Origin: Prosthecobacter sp.
GTDB taxonomy: Bacteria > Verrucomicrobiota > Verrucomicrobiia > Verrucomicrobiales > Verrucomicrobiaceae
NCBI GenBank assembly: GCA_020216965.1
Contig: JAIWOJ010000154.1
Location: 1-6,073 of the forward strand
Direction: 5' to 3'
DNA: 6,073 nt
Part shown: piece after piece, positions 1 through 6,073 of the stretch
How the letters are laid out: each line of letters begins with the position of its first letter
Numbering within the stretch: position 1 is the first letter of the stretch
The notes under the pieces: model-generated
What the model was told of the DNA's origin: nothing
What the model saw: only the letters and a program-made list of their open reading frames with translations
The model's database searches: none
Position numbers and translations under genes: made by a program

Positions 1-160
1 TGATGAGGCCACCCTCACGCGCTGGAGCTTCTGTCTCAAGGCGCACCAGCTTGAGCGTTGGCGGCATGACGACCGTGATATTGGCCGGGTCGGAGTGGAA
101 GTGGAAGGCCGTCGCCGCGCTCACGGCCAGCGCGGTGCTTTGCTCAAAAAGGTAGGGCAT
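1..160 (-). CDS. SRPBCC-family (START/Bet v1-like) protein, N-terminal fragment cut by the window edge
   Basis: The minus strand read from the ATG at 160 gives 53 open codons up to the left edge, so the C-terminal part is missing. The protein starts MPYLFEQSTALAVSAATAFH and continues with F21-H22-S23-D24-P25-A26-N27 and M32-P33-P34. This pattern, a short beta strand, then an FxFHSDPxN helix and a PP turn, is typical of the start of SRPBCC proteins, whose helix-grip fold forms a hydrophobic ligand cavity. Nothing here identifies the ligand. There is no signal peptide, so a cytoplasmic location is expected. The frame stays open upstream of the ATG, but I found no ATG, GTG or TTG in it as far as I checked (about position 280), so 160 is the likely start. 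No clear Shine-Dalgarno precedes it. Third codon positions are mostly G or C, which supports coding. The family call is from remembered sequence patterns, not a search. Confidence 0.72.
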   Translation of the reverse strand, partial: MPYLFEQSTALAVSAATAFHFHSDPANITVVMPPTLKLVRLETEAPAREGGLI

Positions 161-235
161 GACGATTGGATTACGCCCGATGGATGGCTCTGCGGTGGGG
201 TTCGTGCCGACGATGAACCTGAATCCAGTGATAAG

Positions 236-362
236 AACCGCAGATGACGCAGAAAAGGCAGAGGATGAGTGAGTGATGAAAGTCGCCCCACTCACTCAAC
301 CCGTGCCTTCGTCCATTCGTCCATCCCTTTGATTCTGAGGGAAATCTGCCGTATCTGCGGTT
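236..362. repeat. Nested inverted-repeat element, possibly MITE- or REP-like
   Basis: The outer arms are 18 bases each, at 236-253 (AACCGCAGATGACGCAGA) and 345-362. They match as inverted repeats at 15 of 18 positions, with the outermost 10 bases (236-245 and 353-362) perfect. Inside sits a perfect 10-bp hairpin at 266-298 and an 8-base tandem repeat at 310-325 (CGTCCATT followed by CGTCCATC). The whole unit is 127 bases, lies between genes and has no coding signal. Terminal inverted arms around a short noncoding core fit a miniature mobile or REP-like element. Intergenic repeats with similar wording are, as far as I recall, common in Verrucomicrobiota genomes, but copy number cannot be judged from one window. 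Confidence 0.6.
266..298. repeat. Perfect 10-bp stem-loop inside the nested repeat
   Basis: TGAGTGAGTG at 266-275 pairs exactly with CACTCACTCA at 289-298 across a 13-base loop. No T-run follows on either strand, so it does not look like an intrinsic terminator. It is more likely the inner part of the surrounding repeat element. Confidence 0.7.
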
Positions 363-501
363 TCTATTTTCCTTTTCAGGATGTTTCCTGCACCTTGGCG
401 AAAACCTGGGCAGCCTGGCTGCAAGGCCAAAGCCATGGCATTCTGGCGAATGCTCCTAGGGTGCGGCGGGGTCCCTGCCGATGCAGGTGTCTGTGCCCTC
501 T

Positions 502-3500
502 TCACTCCCTCACCAGCGCTTGCCAGCGGGCTTCGAGGGCTTCGGCGTGGGTGCGGAGAGGCGCGAGCTCGGGGGCACCGGTGCCTTGCTGGGGCTTGGC
601 GCTGCTCCAGACGGAGCCGGTCTCGCTGGCGAGGGCTTTTTGGAAGGCGGCGAAGGTCTTTTCGGTGAAGCTGGCCTGGCCAACCCGCAAGCTGGCGGGG
701 CTGAAGTGGTTGTTTTGGCCCTGCCAGAGGGTGTTGGGGTAGATGAGTAGGCTGGGCTGGCCGAGGAAGGCGCAGCGGGTGGCGCTGACTTCGCCGCCGG
801 GGGTGAGGGCGAGGTCGTAGGCTCCGTCGAGGGTGCAGTTTTCCATGGTGAGCTTGGCATTGCGGCTGATGCGAATGCTGCCAGCGGGGCTGCGCTGGCT
901 GCTGAGGCACAGGTTTTTCAGCCTAGCGATGCTGGGGCCGGCCTGGGGGCGATCGGCGTGCTGGGCGACCTCCAGCGGGCGGGCGGCGCTGCTTTCAATG
1001 AGCACGTTTTCCATGCTGTGGGCGGAGTCGCCGATGAAAAAGAGGTCGTAGCCGGCGCAGTCGCGGATGAAGACATCGCGGTAGCGGGTGGTGCTGCTGA
1101 CGGTGTCGCAGAGGCCGGTGGCGTTGCGCAGGCTGGTGAAGCCGTTGATAGTGCAGTCGGCGTCTTCGTGGGCGCTGAAGCCATCGTCGCCGCACTCGAT
1201 GGCGGCGATGTTTTCATAGACGAGATGGCGCTGGGCACCGTGGACGTTGAAGCCGTCGTTGTAAAAATGGGTGCAGGTAAGGTTGCGGACGGTCTGCCAG
1301 GAGCCCTCGATGCTCTGGGCCACGCCGCTGCTGCGCAGGGGGTAGCGGATTTGGGCCTCGGCGAGCTTTTGCCCGGCGGGCAGGCGGAGGTAAAAGGCGT
1401 CTTCCTCATTTACATAAGTCCACTGGCCTGGCTCCAGGGCATCAGGCGGGCGCAGGGGCTGGCTGGGGCCTTTGGAGCAGCGGCCCATGCGCTCGATGCG
1501 GCCATCGAAGAGGAAAAACCAGCGCGCCAGGATGGCCTCGTCCATGCGTGGGAGGAGGTGCGTCTTGCGGTAGAGATCGCCCGCGAGCGCCTCCCAGTCG
1601 GCAGGCTGGATGGGCTCGCTGCCATCGAGCACGGCACCATGGCCGTCGAGGATGATGGGCTTGCCCTCCAGGCCGTGCTTGCGGCTAAGGTCGGCGGTTT
1701 CGTAGTAGCGCTTGGGCTCCAGATGGATGGTGTCGCCGGGCTGGGCGCGCTGGATGGCTTCCGCGATCGTGGCGACGTCTTTGCCGACATGGATGTGCCC
1801 TGGCGCGCGGGACTGTGGAGCAGCACCCTGCGAGTCTGCGGCGGGCTTGGCCCCCGGCAGTGGCTGGGCGGCAGCGAGGTCGGCGAGGGTGCATTTGCCC
1901 GCATCGACCCCGCCGGGGTGGAAGCGGTAGCGCCGCTCCATGTCCTGGGGGGCGATGATGTGCCAGGCGTTCTCATTGGGCTGGAAAAAGACACGCCAGG
2001 TTAGGCTGGCGAGGCCGGGCTCGCCGGTATTCAGGATCGCCAGCAGGGCGCTGCGCCCCTGCTCGCCGAAGCTATCGCGTAAGGTTTCGCCAATGGGCCG
2101 CCAGCCCCACTCGGCATCGGCGCGCTGGCTGCCAGTGGCGAACTGGAGGTAAGTGGCGAGCAGGCGGGTGAAGAAGCGCTGTTTCAGCGTGGGGCTGAGC
2201 TTGGGCGCAAGGTCGCGCAAGGTCATGGCGGCGCGGCTTTGCACGGCCCCATTTTCATCCTGCAGGGCGGCGAGCAGGGTCTCGCCCGTTTCCTCCGTGT
2301 AGCGGACGTAGGCGTAGGCATAGGCGGACCACCAGCGCACCTTCGGGTGGGCATCGCGGATGGAGCGGCGCAGCAGGTCGTGGATCTCGGGTGGGTTGTT
2401 CCGGCGGGTCAGGCTCTCTGCCAGCACGCGGCGGAAGTAGCTGTCCGGCGTATCGTAGGCGCGGGTAAGGTCGGCGGTGCGCTCGGGCGGCATGGCGGCG
2501 AGGGCATTGCGCAGGGCCATGCGCACGGGGAAGGTGTTCACCCTGGCAAAGCCATCTGCCAGCGCAGCCAGGGTGCCAGGGCCGTTCACCTTGCCCAGAG
2601 CGTCAAAGATCATCGCCAGCACGCTGCCCTCCTTTTCGGCGCGGGCGGCGGCCTCCAGGGCGGGCAGGGCAGCGGCGAGCTTCAGGGAGGCGAGGGTGGC
2701 CGCGACCTGGCGGCGCACGAGCGGGTTGGCATGGCTGACGAGCAGCGCGCTGAGGCGGTCCACCGGCAACACCAGCTCGCCCGCCCGCGCCTGGGCCAGC
2801 ACGCGCAGGACCACGCCAGCGTCGGCACTTGCCAGGTCCGCCGCCGTGTAGCTGCCAGGGGTGCCCTCTTCATTGCCGGGGTCCACCGAGATCACCCGGC
2901 GCACGCCCTGCGCGTACAGCTCTGCGCGGTCGGCCTCGGGCAGCTCGGTCTGGAAGCTGACGGTGATCTTCACCCCGCTGCCCGCCGTGGCGGCGAGCAG
3001 GGCGCGGACGTTCTTAATTTTTTGGTCGGGATGCGCGCCAGCCCAGACGTGCAGTTCATCCACCAGCCCCTCCTTTACCCAGGTGCGCCAGTCCATGTGC
3101 AGGCGGCCCTGCTGGAGCGTGTAGGGCACGGTGGCGTCCTTCGGCCAGACGGCGCGTCCGGCCAGCCAGGCCTGCGGCCAGTCCATGTTTTCGGCGTTCA
3201 GGATCATCGCGAGCTGCTTGCCGTGTTTTTTGAAAATGGGCCTCAGCTCGCGCAGGAGCTGGGTGATGTAGCTGCCGCGCATGGCGTAGTAAGCCTCGAG
3301 ATCGAAGGGCTGGGTGCGCACATCCACCCCATAGCGTTTTTTGAAGTCGGCCACGGCGTAGTCGCTGTAGATGTACTGGTCGGTGTAGCTGGCCTCCATG
3401 TTCTCGATGTAGGTGTGCATGAAGATGCCGGCGTAAGGCCGCCACTCCTGGGCGAACATGGCCTCCACCCGCCGCAGGTGCTCCGCGCGCACAGCGGGCT

Positions 3501-4098
3501 CGCCATACTCGACGATGCCGCTCATGTAGGTGATGCGCGCGCGATCCCAGACGCGGTGCTCCGGGTGCTGCTCCATCCAAGGGTCACGCCCCCAAAACGC
3601 CGCCGTGCCCCGGCTGCCACCTGCCATGCACTCGGCCTTGCCACAGTAGTCGAAAAAGTGAAACACACCCCAGAAGGCGATGCCCTGGGCAGCCGCCGCG
3701 CGGCTGGCGTGCAGCGTGGTCTGGAATTCGCGGTTGATGCGCGCGGTCTCGCTGACCATGTCGCCCAGCCAGGGGCTGTCCTCGCGCACCTGTGCCCACC
3801 TCATGCCCCACTCCGTGCTGGCCTCGCGCCAGAGCAGGCGGTCGCAGTGGTAGCGCTGTTTTAGCACCTCCATGCTCGCCTGGCAGGTCGCCTCGGAGTC
3901 CATCGGCAGCCAGGGATACACCACCACCGCATCGCCCGAGCTGTAGAAAAGGGAAACAGGCTGCGCTGCGCTGCCGGAGACCTGCTTCGGCTCGCTGCGC
4001 GTGTTCGACCGCGTGGGGTCCTCAGCGGGCGGCTTGGTGCTCTCGGCAGCATGGAGCGTGCAGATGGCAGAAAGCAGGAAAAGGGGCCGAAAACGCAT
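502..4098 (-). CDS. Large exported protein: glycosidase-like domain, HEAT-type repeats and right-handed beta-helix
   Basis: This gene encodes 1198 residues. The start is taken at 4098 because it gives a signal peptide (MRFRPLFLLSAICTLHA, cleavage near residues 17-18); an in-frame ATG at 4236 would bury it behind 46 unremarkable residues. A Pro/Ser/Thr/Glu-rich linker follows to about 45. Residues ~48-360 are rich in Trp, Tyr and acidic residues (for example IENMEA, and RYGVDVRTQPFDLEAYY) and resemble bacterial glycosidase-like TIM barrels; this is the least certain part. Residues ~425-690 are repeated Ala/Leu/Arg-rich helix pairs (for example NPLVRRQVAATLASL and HPKVRWWSAYAYAYV) of HEAT type. 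Residues ~767-1135 begin GKDVATIAEAIQRAQPGDTI, the classic first turn of a right-handed beta-helix, followed by pectate-lyase-like coils. The protein is probably periplasmic or secreted and may bind or cleave polysaccharide. Substrate and activity are unknown. No Shine-Dalgarno is visible. Confidence 0.85.
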   Translation of the reverse strand: MRFRPLFLLSAICTLHAAESTKPPAEDPTRSNTRSEPKQVSGSAAQPVSLFYSSGDAVVVYPWLPMDSEATCQASMEVLKQRYHCDRLLWREASTEWGMRWAQVREDSPWLGDMVSETARINREFQTTLHASRAAAAQGIAFWGVFHFFDYCGKAECMAGGSRGTAAFWGRDPWMEQHPEHRVWDRARITYMSGIVEYGEPAVRAEHLRRVEAMFAQEWRPYAGIFMHTYIENMEASYTDQYIYSDYAVADFKKRYGVDVRTQPFDLEAYYAMRGSYITQLLRELRPIFKKHGKQLAMILNAENMDWPQAWLAGRAVWPKDATVPYTLQQGRLHMDWRTWVKEGLVDELHVWAGAHPDQKIKNVRALLAATAGSGVKITVSFQTELPEADRAELYAQGVRRVISVDPGNEEGTPGSYTAADLASADAGVVLRVLAQARAGELVLPVDRLSALLVSHANPLVRRQVAATLASLKLAAALPALEAAARAEKEGSVLAMIFDALGKVNGPGTLAALADGFARVNTFPVRMALRNALAAMPPERTADLTRAYDTPDSYFRRVLAESLTRRNNPPEIHDLLRRSIRDAHPKVRWWSAYAYAYVRYTEETGETLLAALQDENGAVQSRAAMTLRDLAPKLSPTLKQRFFTRLLATYLQFATGSQRADAEWGWRPIGETLRDSFGEQGRSALLAILNTGEPGLASLTWRVFFQPNENAWHIIAPQDMERRYRFHPGGVDAGKCTLADLAAAQPLPGAKPAADSQGAAPQSRAPGHIHVGKDVATIAEAIQRAQPGDTIHLEPKRYYETADLSRKHGLEGKPIILDGHGAVLDGSEPIQPADWEALAGDLYRKTHLLPRMDEAILARWFFLFDGRIERMGRCSKGPSQPLRPPDALEPGQWTYVNEEDAFYLRLPAGQKLAEAQIRYPLRSSGVAQSIEGSWQTVRNLTCTHFYNDGFNVHGAQRHLVYENIAAIECGDDGFSAHEDADCTINGFTSLRNATGLCDTVSSTTRYRDVFIRDCAGYDLFFIGDSAHSMENVLIESSAARPLEVAQHADRPQAGPSIARLKNLCLSSQRSPAGSIRISRNAKLTMENCTLDGAYDLALTPGGEVSATRCAFLGQPSLLIYPNTLWQGQNNHFSPASLRVGQASFTEKTFAAFQKALASETGSVWSSAKPQQGTGAPELAPLRTHAEALEARWQALVRE

Positions 4099-4327
4099 AG
4101 GTTCAGGGTTACGGGCGGATTGTGCCGGGTTTGCATGGGCATGTTTATCCCCGGACAGAAGCCGCTGCTCCCCTCTCCCCGAGGTTGATGCTCGACGGCT
4201 CCCAGGCCCACTTTCGGGAAGAGGGTTGGGATGCACTGCCGCTTCGTTGAGGTGAAGACGCTGCTGGTCAATGCCCTTTGCCTTCCGGTCCTGCGGTTCG
4301 GCGGGCCGAAGGTCCGTGATTCCTCAG

Positions 4328-4346
4328 CCCAGCCCGTAGGGCTGGG
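4328..4346. repeat. Hairpin A: CCCAGCCC / GGGCTGGG, loop GTA
   Basis: A perfect 8-bp stem with a 3-base loop. It is followed on the plus strand by TTT only, too short for a confident terminator. The arms are identical to those of the hairpin at 4476-4494. Confidence 0.8.
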
Positions 4347-4374
4347 TTTGTAGGTTCGCCTCCAACCTTGATCC

Positions 4375-4395
4375 GCGCGCCCTGAAAGGGTGCGC
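4375..4395. repeat. Hairpin B: GCGCGCCCT / AGGGTGCGC, loop GAA
   Basis: A 9-bp stem in which one pair is a G-T, which would be a G-U wobble in RNA transcribed from the plus strand. The loop is 3 bases. Confidence 0.7.
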
Positions 4396-4425
4396 TCCCC
4401 TCGCGCCTGATCCCAGCCCCAGGGT

Positions 4426-4448
4426 ATCGCGGCCCTTCAGGCCGCGAT
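4426..4448. repeat. Hairpin C: ATCGCGGCC / GGCCGCGAT, loop CTTCA
   Basis: A perfect 9-bp GC-rich stem with a 5-base loop. It is the most stable-looking stem of the cluster. Confidence 0.8.
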
Positions 4449-4475
4449 GAGAGAGCGCCCAACGTCTTCCTCCGA

Positions 4476-4494
4476 CCCAGCCCTGCGGGCTGGG
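4476..4494. repeat. Hairpin D: second copy of the CCCAGCCC / GGGCTGGG stem, loop TGC
   Basis: The 8-bp stem has exactly the arms of hairpin A, but the loop is TGC instead of GTA. It lies 148 bases downstream of A and closes the palindrome cluster. Confidence 0.8.
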
Positions 4495-4610
4495 GTGAGG
4501 GGAGGGCGACACCGCTGCTCGCCGCCAATTCGCGCAAACGGTATTCCCTAAGCTCGCTAGGCGCTCTTCGGTGCATTGAGGCGCAAGAGGGTGAGTTTCC
4601 TGGCGCGTAG

Positions 4611-4620
4611 AGAGGAAGAA
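4611..4620 (+). promoter_or_regulatory. Probable weak ribosome binding site for the PSCyt gene
   Basis: The purine-rich AGAGGAAGAA contains AGAGG and GGAAG, which resemble a Shine-Dalgarno. It ends 9 bases before the ATG at 4630, with the AGAGG core about 14 bases upstream, somewhat farther than ideal. It supports this ATG over the in-frame GTG at 4591. Confidence 0.45.
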
Positions 4621-4629
4621 ACTTTTCCC

Positions 4630-6073
4630 ATGCGCCCGCTTTTCGCCATCGCCCTCAGCTTGCCCGCTCTTGCCCCGGCGGTCGATTTTTCCCGCGAGAT
4701 CCGCCCGATCCTCTCGGAGAACTGTTTTTTCTGCCATGGCCCGGATGAAAAGAAGCGGGAGGCGGGCCTGCGCCTGGATGAAGAAGCCGCTGCCAAGGCC
4801 AACCGCGAGGGCGTCATCGCCGTGGTGCCGGGGGATCCAGAAAAAAGCGCGCTCATCCAGCGCATCATCACGACAGACCCGGATGAGGTGATGCCGCCGC
4901 CGAAGCAGCACAAAACCATCCCAGCCGCCCAGGTGGCGCTGCTAAAGCAGTGGATCAAAGAAGGCGCGCCATGGGGCAAGCACTGGAGCTATGAGCGGGT
5001 GGTGCGCCCGGCGGTGCCCCCCCAGGCTGCCGAGGGTGTGAACGCGATTGATGCCTTTCTGGCGGCGCGCCTAGCACAGGAGGGGCTGCGTTTTTCCCCA
5101 CTGGCAAGCCCGTCGGTGCTCGTGCGCCGCGTGGCTCTGGACCTGACCGGCCTGCCGCCCACGCTGGGGGAACTGGAGCGCCTCTCCAAGGCACCTTACG
5201 AGGCCGTGGTGGATCATTTCCTGGCGAAAAATAGCTTTGGCGAGCACTGGGCCGCCCAGTGGCTGGACCTGGCACGCTATGCGGACAGCTCCGGCTATCC
5301 CAGTGACCAGCCGCGTGAAATCTGGGCCTACCGCGACTGGGTGATCCGCGCGCTGAATGCCAACATGCCGTTTGACCAGTTCACGCGCGAACAGATCGCC
5401 GGTGATCTTTTGCCCCATCCCACGGATGACCAGCTCATCGCCACCGCCTTTCATCGCAATACGATGACGCAAAACGAGGGCGGCACGAGCGATGAGGAAT
5501 TTCGCAACGCTGCGGTGATCGACCGGGTGAACACCACCTTCGCCGTCTGGATGGGCACCACCATGGCCTGTGCGCAGTGTCACACGCACAAATATGACCC
5601 CATCACTCTGAAGGAGTATTTCCAGGTCTATGCCTTCCTCAACCAAAGCGCGGATAGCGATAAAAAAGACGAATCTCCGCTGCACAGCTTTGACACGGCA
5701 GAGATCAAAAAACAGCGCCAAGACCTGCGCACCCGCATCGCCGCACTGGAGGCGCACTTTGCCAAACCCGAGGCGCGATGGCTGACCGGCCTCACCACCT
5801 GGGAAAGCACCCTGCGCCAGGAGCTCGCCTGGAAGGCGGAGAAGCCCCTGCGCGTGACCACGGCATCCCAAAAAACCGCTCAGATTCACGAGGATGGCTT
5901 CATCAACCTGCCCAGCAAGAGTGAGACGGATGTCTTCACCGTGGAGCTGCCTGTGACCACGCCCCGCATCACCGCCCTGAGGCTAGAGACCCAGCCCACA
6001 GCGGGCCATGGCAACTTTGTCCTCACGGGCGTAAAGGCTGAGCTGGTGGCCCCCGCAGGCCAGGCCGCGCCCA
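4630..6073 (+). CDS. PSCyt1-PSCyt2 (DUF1549) exported cytochrome-like protein, probably with C-terminal PSD1 (DUF1553); cut by the window edge
   Basis: This frame is open from 4630 to the right edge: 481 codons with no stop. It starts MRPLFAIALSLPALAPA, a signal peptide, then the PSCyt1 signature FSREIRPILSENCFFCHGPD with a C32-x-x-C35-H36 haem-binding motif. Met88 in VMPPP is the likely distal haem ligand. PSCyt2 spans about residues 139-345, with LDLTGLPPT, the FGEHWAAQWLDLARYADSSG block and a second motif, C314-A-Q-C317-H318, within the conserved CxxCHxHKYDP. A short charged, likely coiled-coil stretch (~355-385) follows, then a beta-rich region (~430 onward) of the type that separates PSCyt2 from PSD1. 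Full-length relatives are usually about 800-1100 residues, so roughly half is missing. The family is typical of Planctomycetota and Verrucomicrobiota; its biochemical role is not settled, although electron transfer linked to polysaccharide breakdown has been suggested. A DUF1501 gene often follows and would be expected downstream. Confidence 0.92.
   Translation, partial: MRPLFAIALSLPALAPAVDFSREIRPILSENCFFCHGPDEKKREAGLRLDEEAAAKANREGVIAVVPGDPEKSALIQRIITTDPDEVMPPPKQHKTIPAAQVALLKQWIKEGAPWGKHWSYERVVRPAVPPQAAEGVNAIDAFLAARLAQEGLRFSPLASPSVLVRRVALDLTGLPPTLGELERLSKAPYEAVVDHFLAKNSFGEHWAAQWLDLARYADSSGYPSDQPREIWAYRDWVIRALNANMPFDQFTREQIAGDLLPHPTDDQLIATAFHRNTMTQNEGGTSDEEFRNAAVIDRVNTTFAVWMGTTMACAQCHTHKYDPITLKEYFQVYAFLNQSADSDKKDESPLHSFDTAEIKKQRQDLRTRIAALEAHFAKPEARWLTGLTTWESTLRQELAWKAEKPLRVTTASQKTAQIHEDGFINLPSKSETDVFTVELPVTTPRITALRLETQPTAGHGNFVLTGVKAELVAPAGQAAP

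Larger units (their letters stand above)
161..501. other. Intergenic region between two minus-strand genes
   Basis: This 341-base stretch separates the end of the large exported-protein gene (stop at 502-504) from the start of the SRPBCC gene at 160. I see no convincing gene in it. Its left half holds the nested inverted repeat described separately. The part from 363 to 501 contains only short hairpins: a 5-bp stem with a 3-base loop at 410-422, and a 5-bp stem with a 4-base loop at 474-487. Read on the minus strand, the first lies a few bases before a T4 run (401-404 on the plus strand), so it could be a weak terminator for the large gene, but the stem is too short to call. The SRPBCC promoter should also lie here; none could be placed. 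Confidence 0.6.
4297..4494. repeat. Cluster of five consecutive palindromes (interspersed repeat element)
   Basis: In about 200 bases there are five hairpins in a row: 4297-4310 (TTCGGC/GCCGAA), 4328-4346, 4375-4395, 4426-4448 and 4476-4494. The first and last of the larger four have the same arms. The density of perfect or nearly perfect stems far exceeds chance and no terminator-style T-tract accompanies most of them. Translated, the region gives phrases such as HRGLKGRDTLGLG, which resemble the small spurious 'hypothetical proteins' that interspersed palindromic repeats produce in Verrucomicrobiota and related genomes (from memory, not a search). It is best read as a noncoding repeat element. 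Whether it is mobile, or folds as part of a transcript, cannot be told from the window. Confidence 0.7.
4099..4629. other. Divergent intergenic region between the two large exported-protein genes
   Basis: This 531-base region must hold the promoters of both flanking genes, which are transcribed away from each other. Positions 4099-4296 next to the minus-strand gene show no recognisable gene or strong structure. Positions 4297-4494 carry the hairpin cluster annotated separately. From 4495 to 4610 there are only weak stems. An in-frame stop at 4558-4560 limits how far upstream the plus-strand gene could start. I could not place a convincing -35/-10 pair for either gene. Confidence 0.6.

Noticed and set aside
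401..422. Possible intrinsic terminator of the large minus-strand gene
   Set aside because: The stem is only 5 bp and separated from a T4 run by several bases; too weak to annotate as a terminator.
269..742. 157-codon plus-strand frame starting in the left intergenic region
   Set aside because: It runs through the nested repeat and then antisense to the end of the large gene, with no protein-like features.
958..2004. 348-codon open frame on the plus strand
   Set aside because: Antisense to the beta-helix part of the large gene; Ala/Gly/Val-rich with no domain. The opposite strand has clear protein motifs.
2239..3864. 541-codon open frame on the plus strand
   Set aside because: It lies wholly antisense to the large minus-strand gene. 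Its product is a low-complexity Gly/Ala/Val/His-rich sequence without a recognisable domain, as expected from the antisense frame of GC-rich coding DNA.
4099..4160. Possible promoter of the large minus-strand gene
   Set aside because: AT-rich hexamers can be picked out on the minus strand, but no pair with acceptable match and spacing stood out.
4231..4353. 40-codon plus-strand frame (MHCRFVEVKTLLVNALC...) with a GAAGAGGG sequence a few bases upstream
   Set aside because: The ribosome-site-like sequence is attractive, but the frame ends inside the palindromic repeat and its C-terminus is just translated repeat. No domain was recognised.
4324..4911. 195-codon open frame on the minus strand across the palindromes and the start of the PSCyt gene
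   Set aside because: Half of it is the translated palindrome cluster and half is antisense to the PSCyt gene; there is no coherent protein.
5071..5889. 272-codon open frame on the minus strand
   Set aside because: Antisense to the PSCyt gene, whose frame has unmistakable PSCyt1 and PSCyt2 signatures.

Overview
The window is GC-rich and looks chromosomal, most likely from a Verrucomicrobiota bacterium (a Verrucomicrobiaceae-type genome), with Planctomycetota as the alternative. The main clue is a PSCyt1/PSCyt2 cytochrome-like gene, a family greatly expanded in these two phyla. Support comes from a very large exported multi-domain protein with HEAT repeats and a beta-helix, wide intergenic spaces filled with palindromes, and weak or absent Shine-Dalgarno sequences.

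Layout from left to right: (1) positions 1-160, minus strand: the first 53 codons of an SRPBCC (START/Bet v1-like fold) gene that runs off the left edge. (2) 161-501: noncoding, holding a nested inverted repeat at 236-362 with a perfect 10-bp hairpin inside it. (3) 502-4098, minus strand: a 1198-residue exported protein with three parts, namely a glycosidase-like alpha/beta region, an alpha-helical HEAT-type solenoid, and a right-handed beta-helix like those of polysaccharide lyases. (4) 4099-4629: a divergent intergenic region whose right half carries a cluster of at least five hairpins, two of them with identical arms. (5) 4630 to the right edge, plus strand: the N-terminal 481 codons of an exported PSCyt1-PSCyt2 protein with two CxxCH motifs; the expected PSD1 domain would lie beyond the window.

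The two large genes are divergently transcribed and both encode exported proteins. In these phyla PSCyt/PSD1 genes are abundant and have been linked by genome context to breakdown of complex polysaccharides. A joint role in glycan breakdown is therefore reasonable, but it is inference from fold and neighbourhood. No CRISPR array, transposase, tRNA or rRNA gene was seen. The points most worth following up are the tripartite architecture of the 1198-residue protein, the stacked D/H motif in its beta-helix, and the two palindromic intergenic elements.
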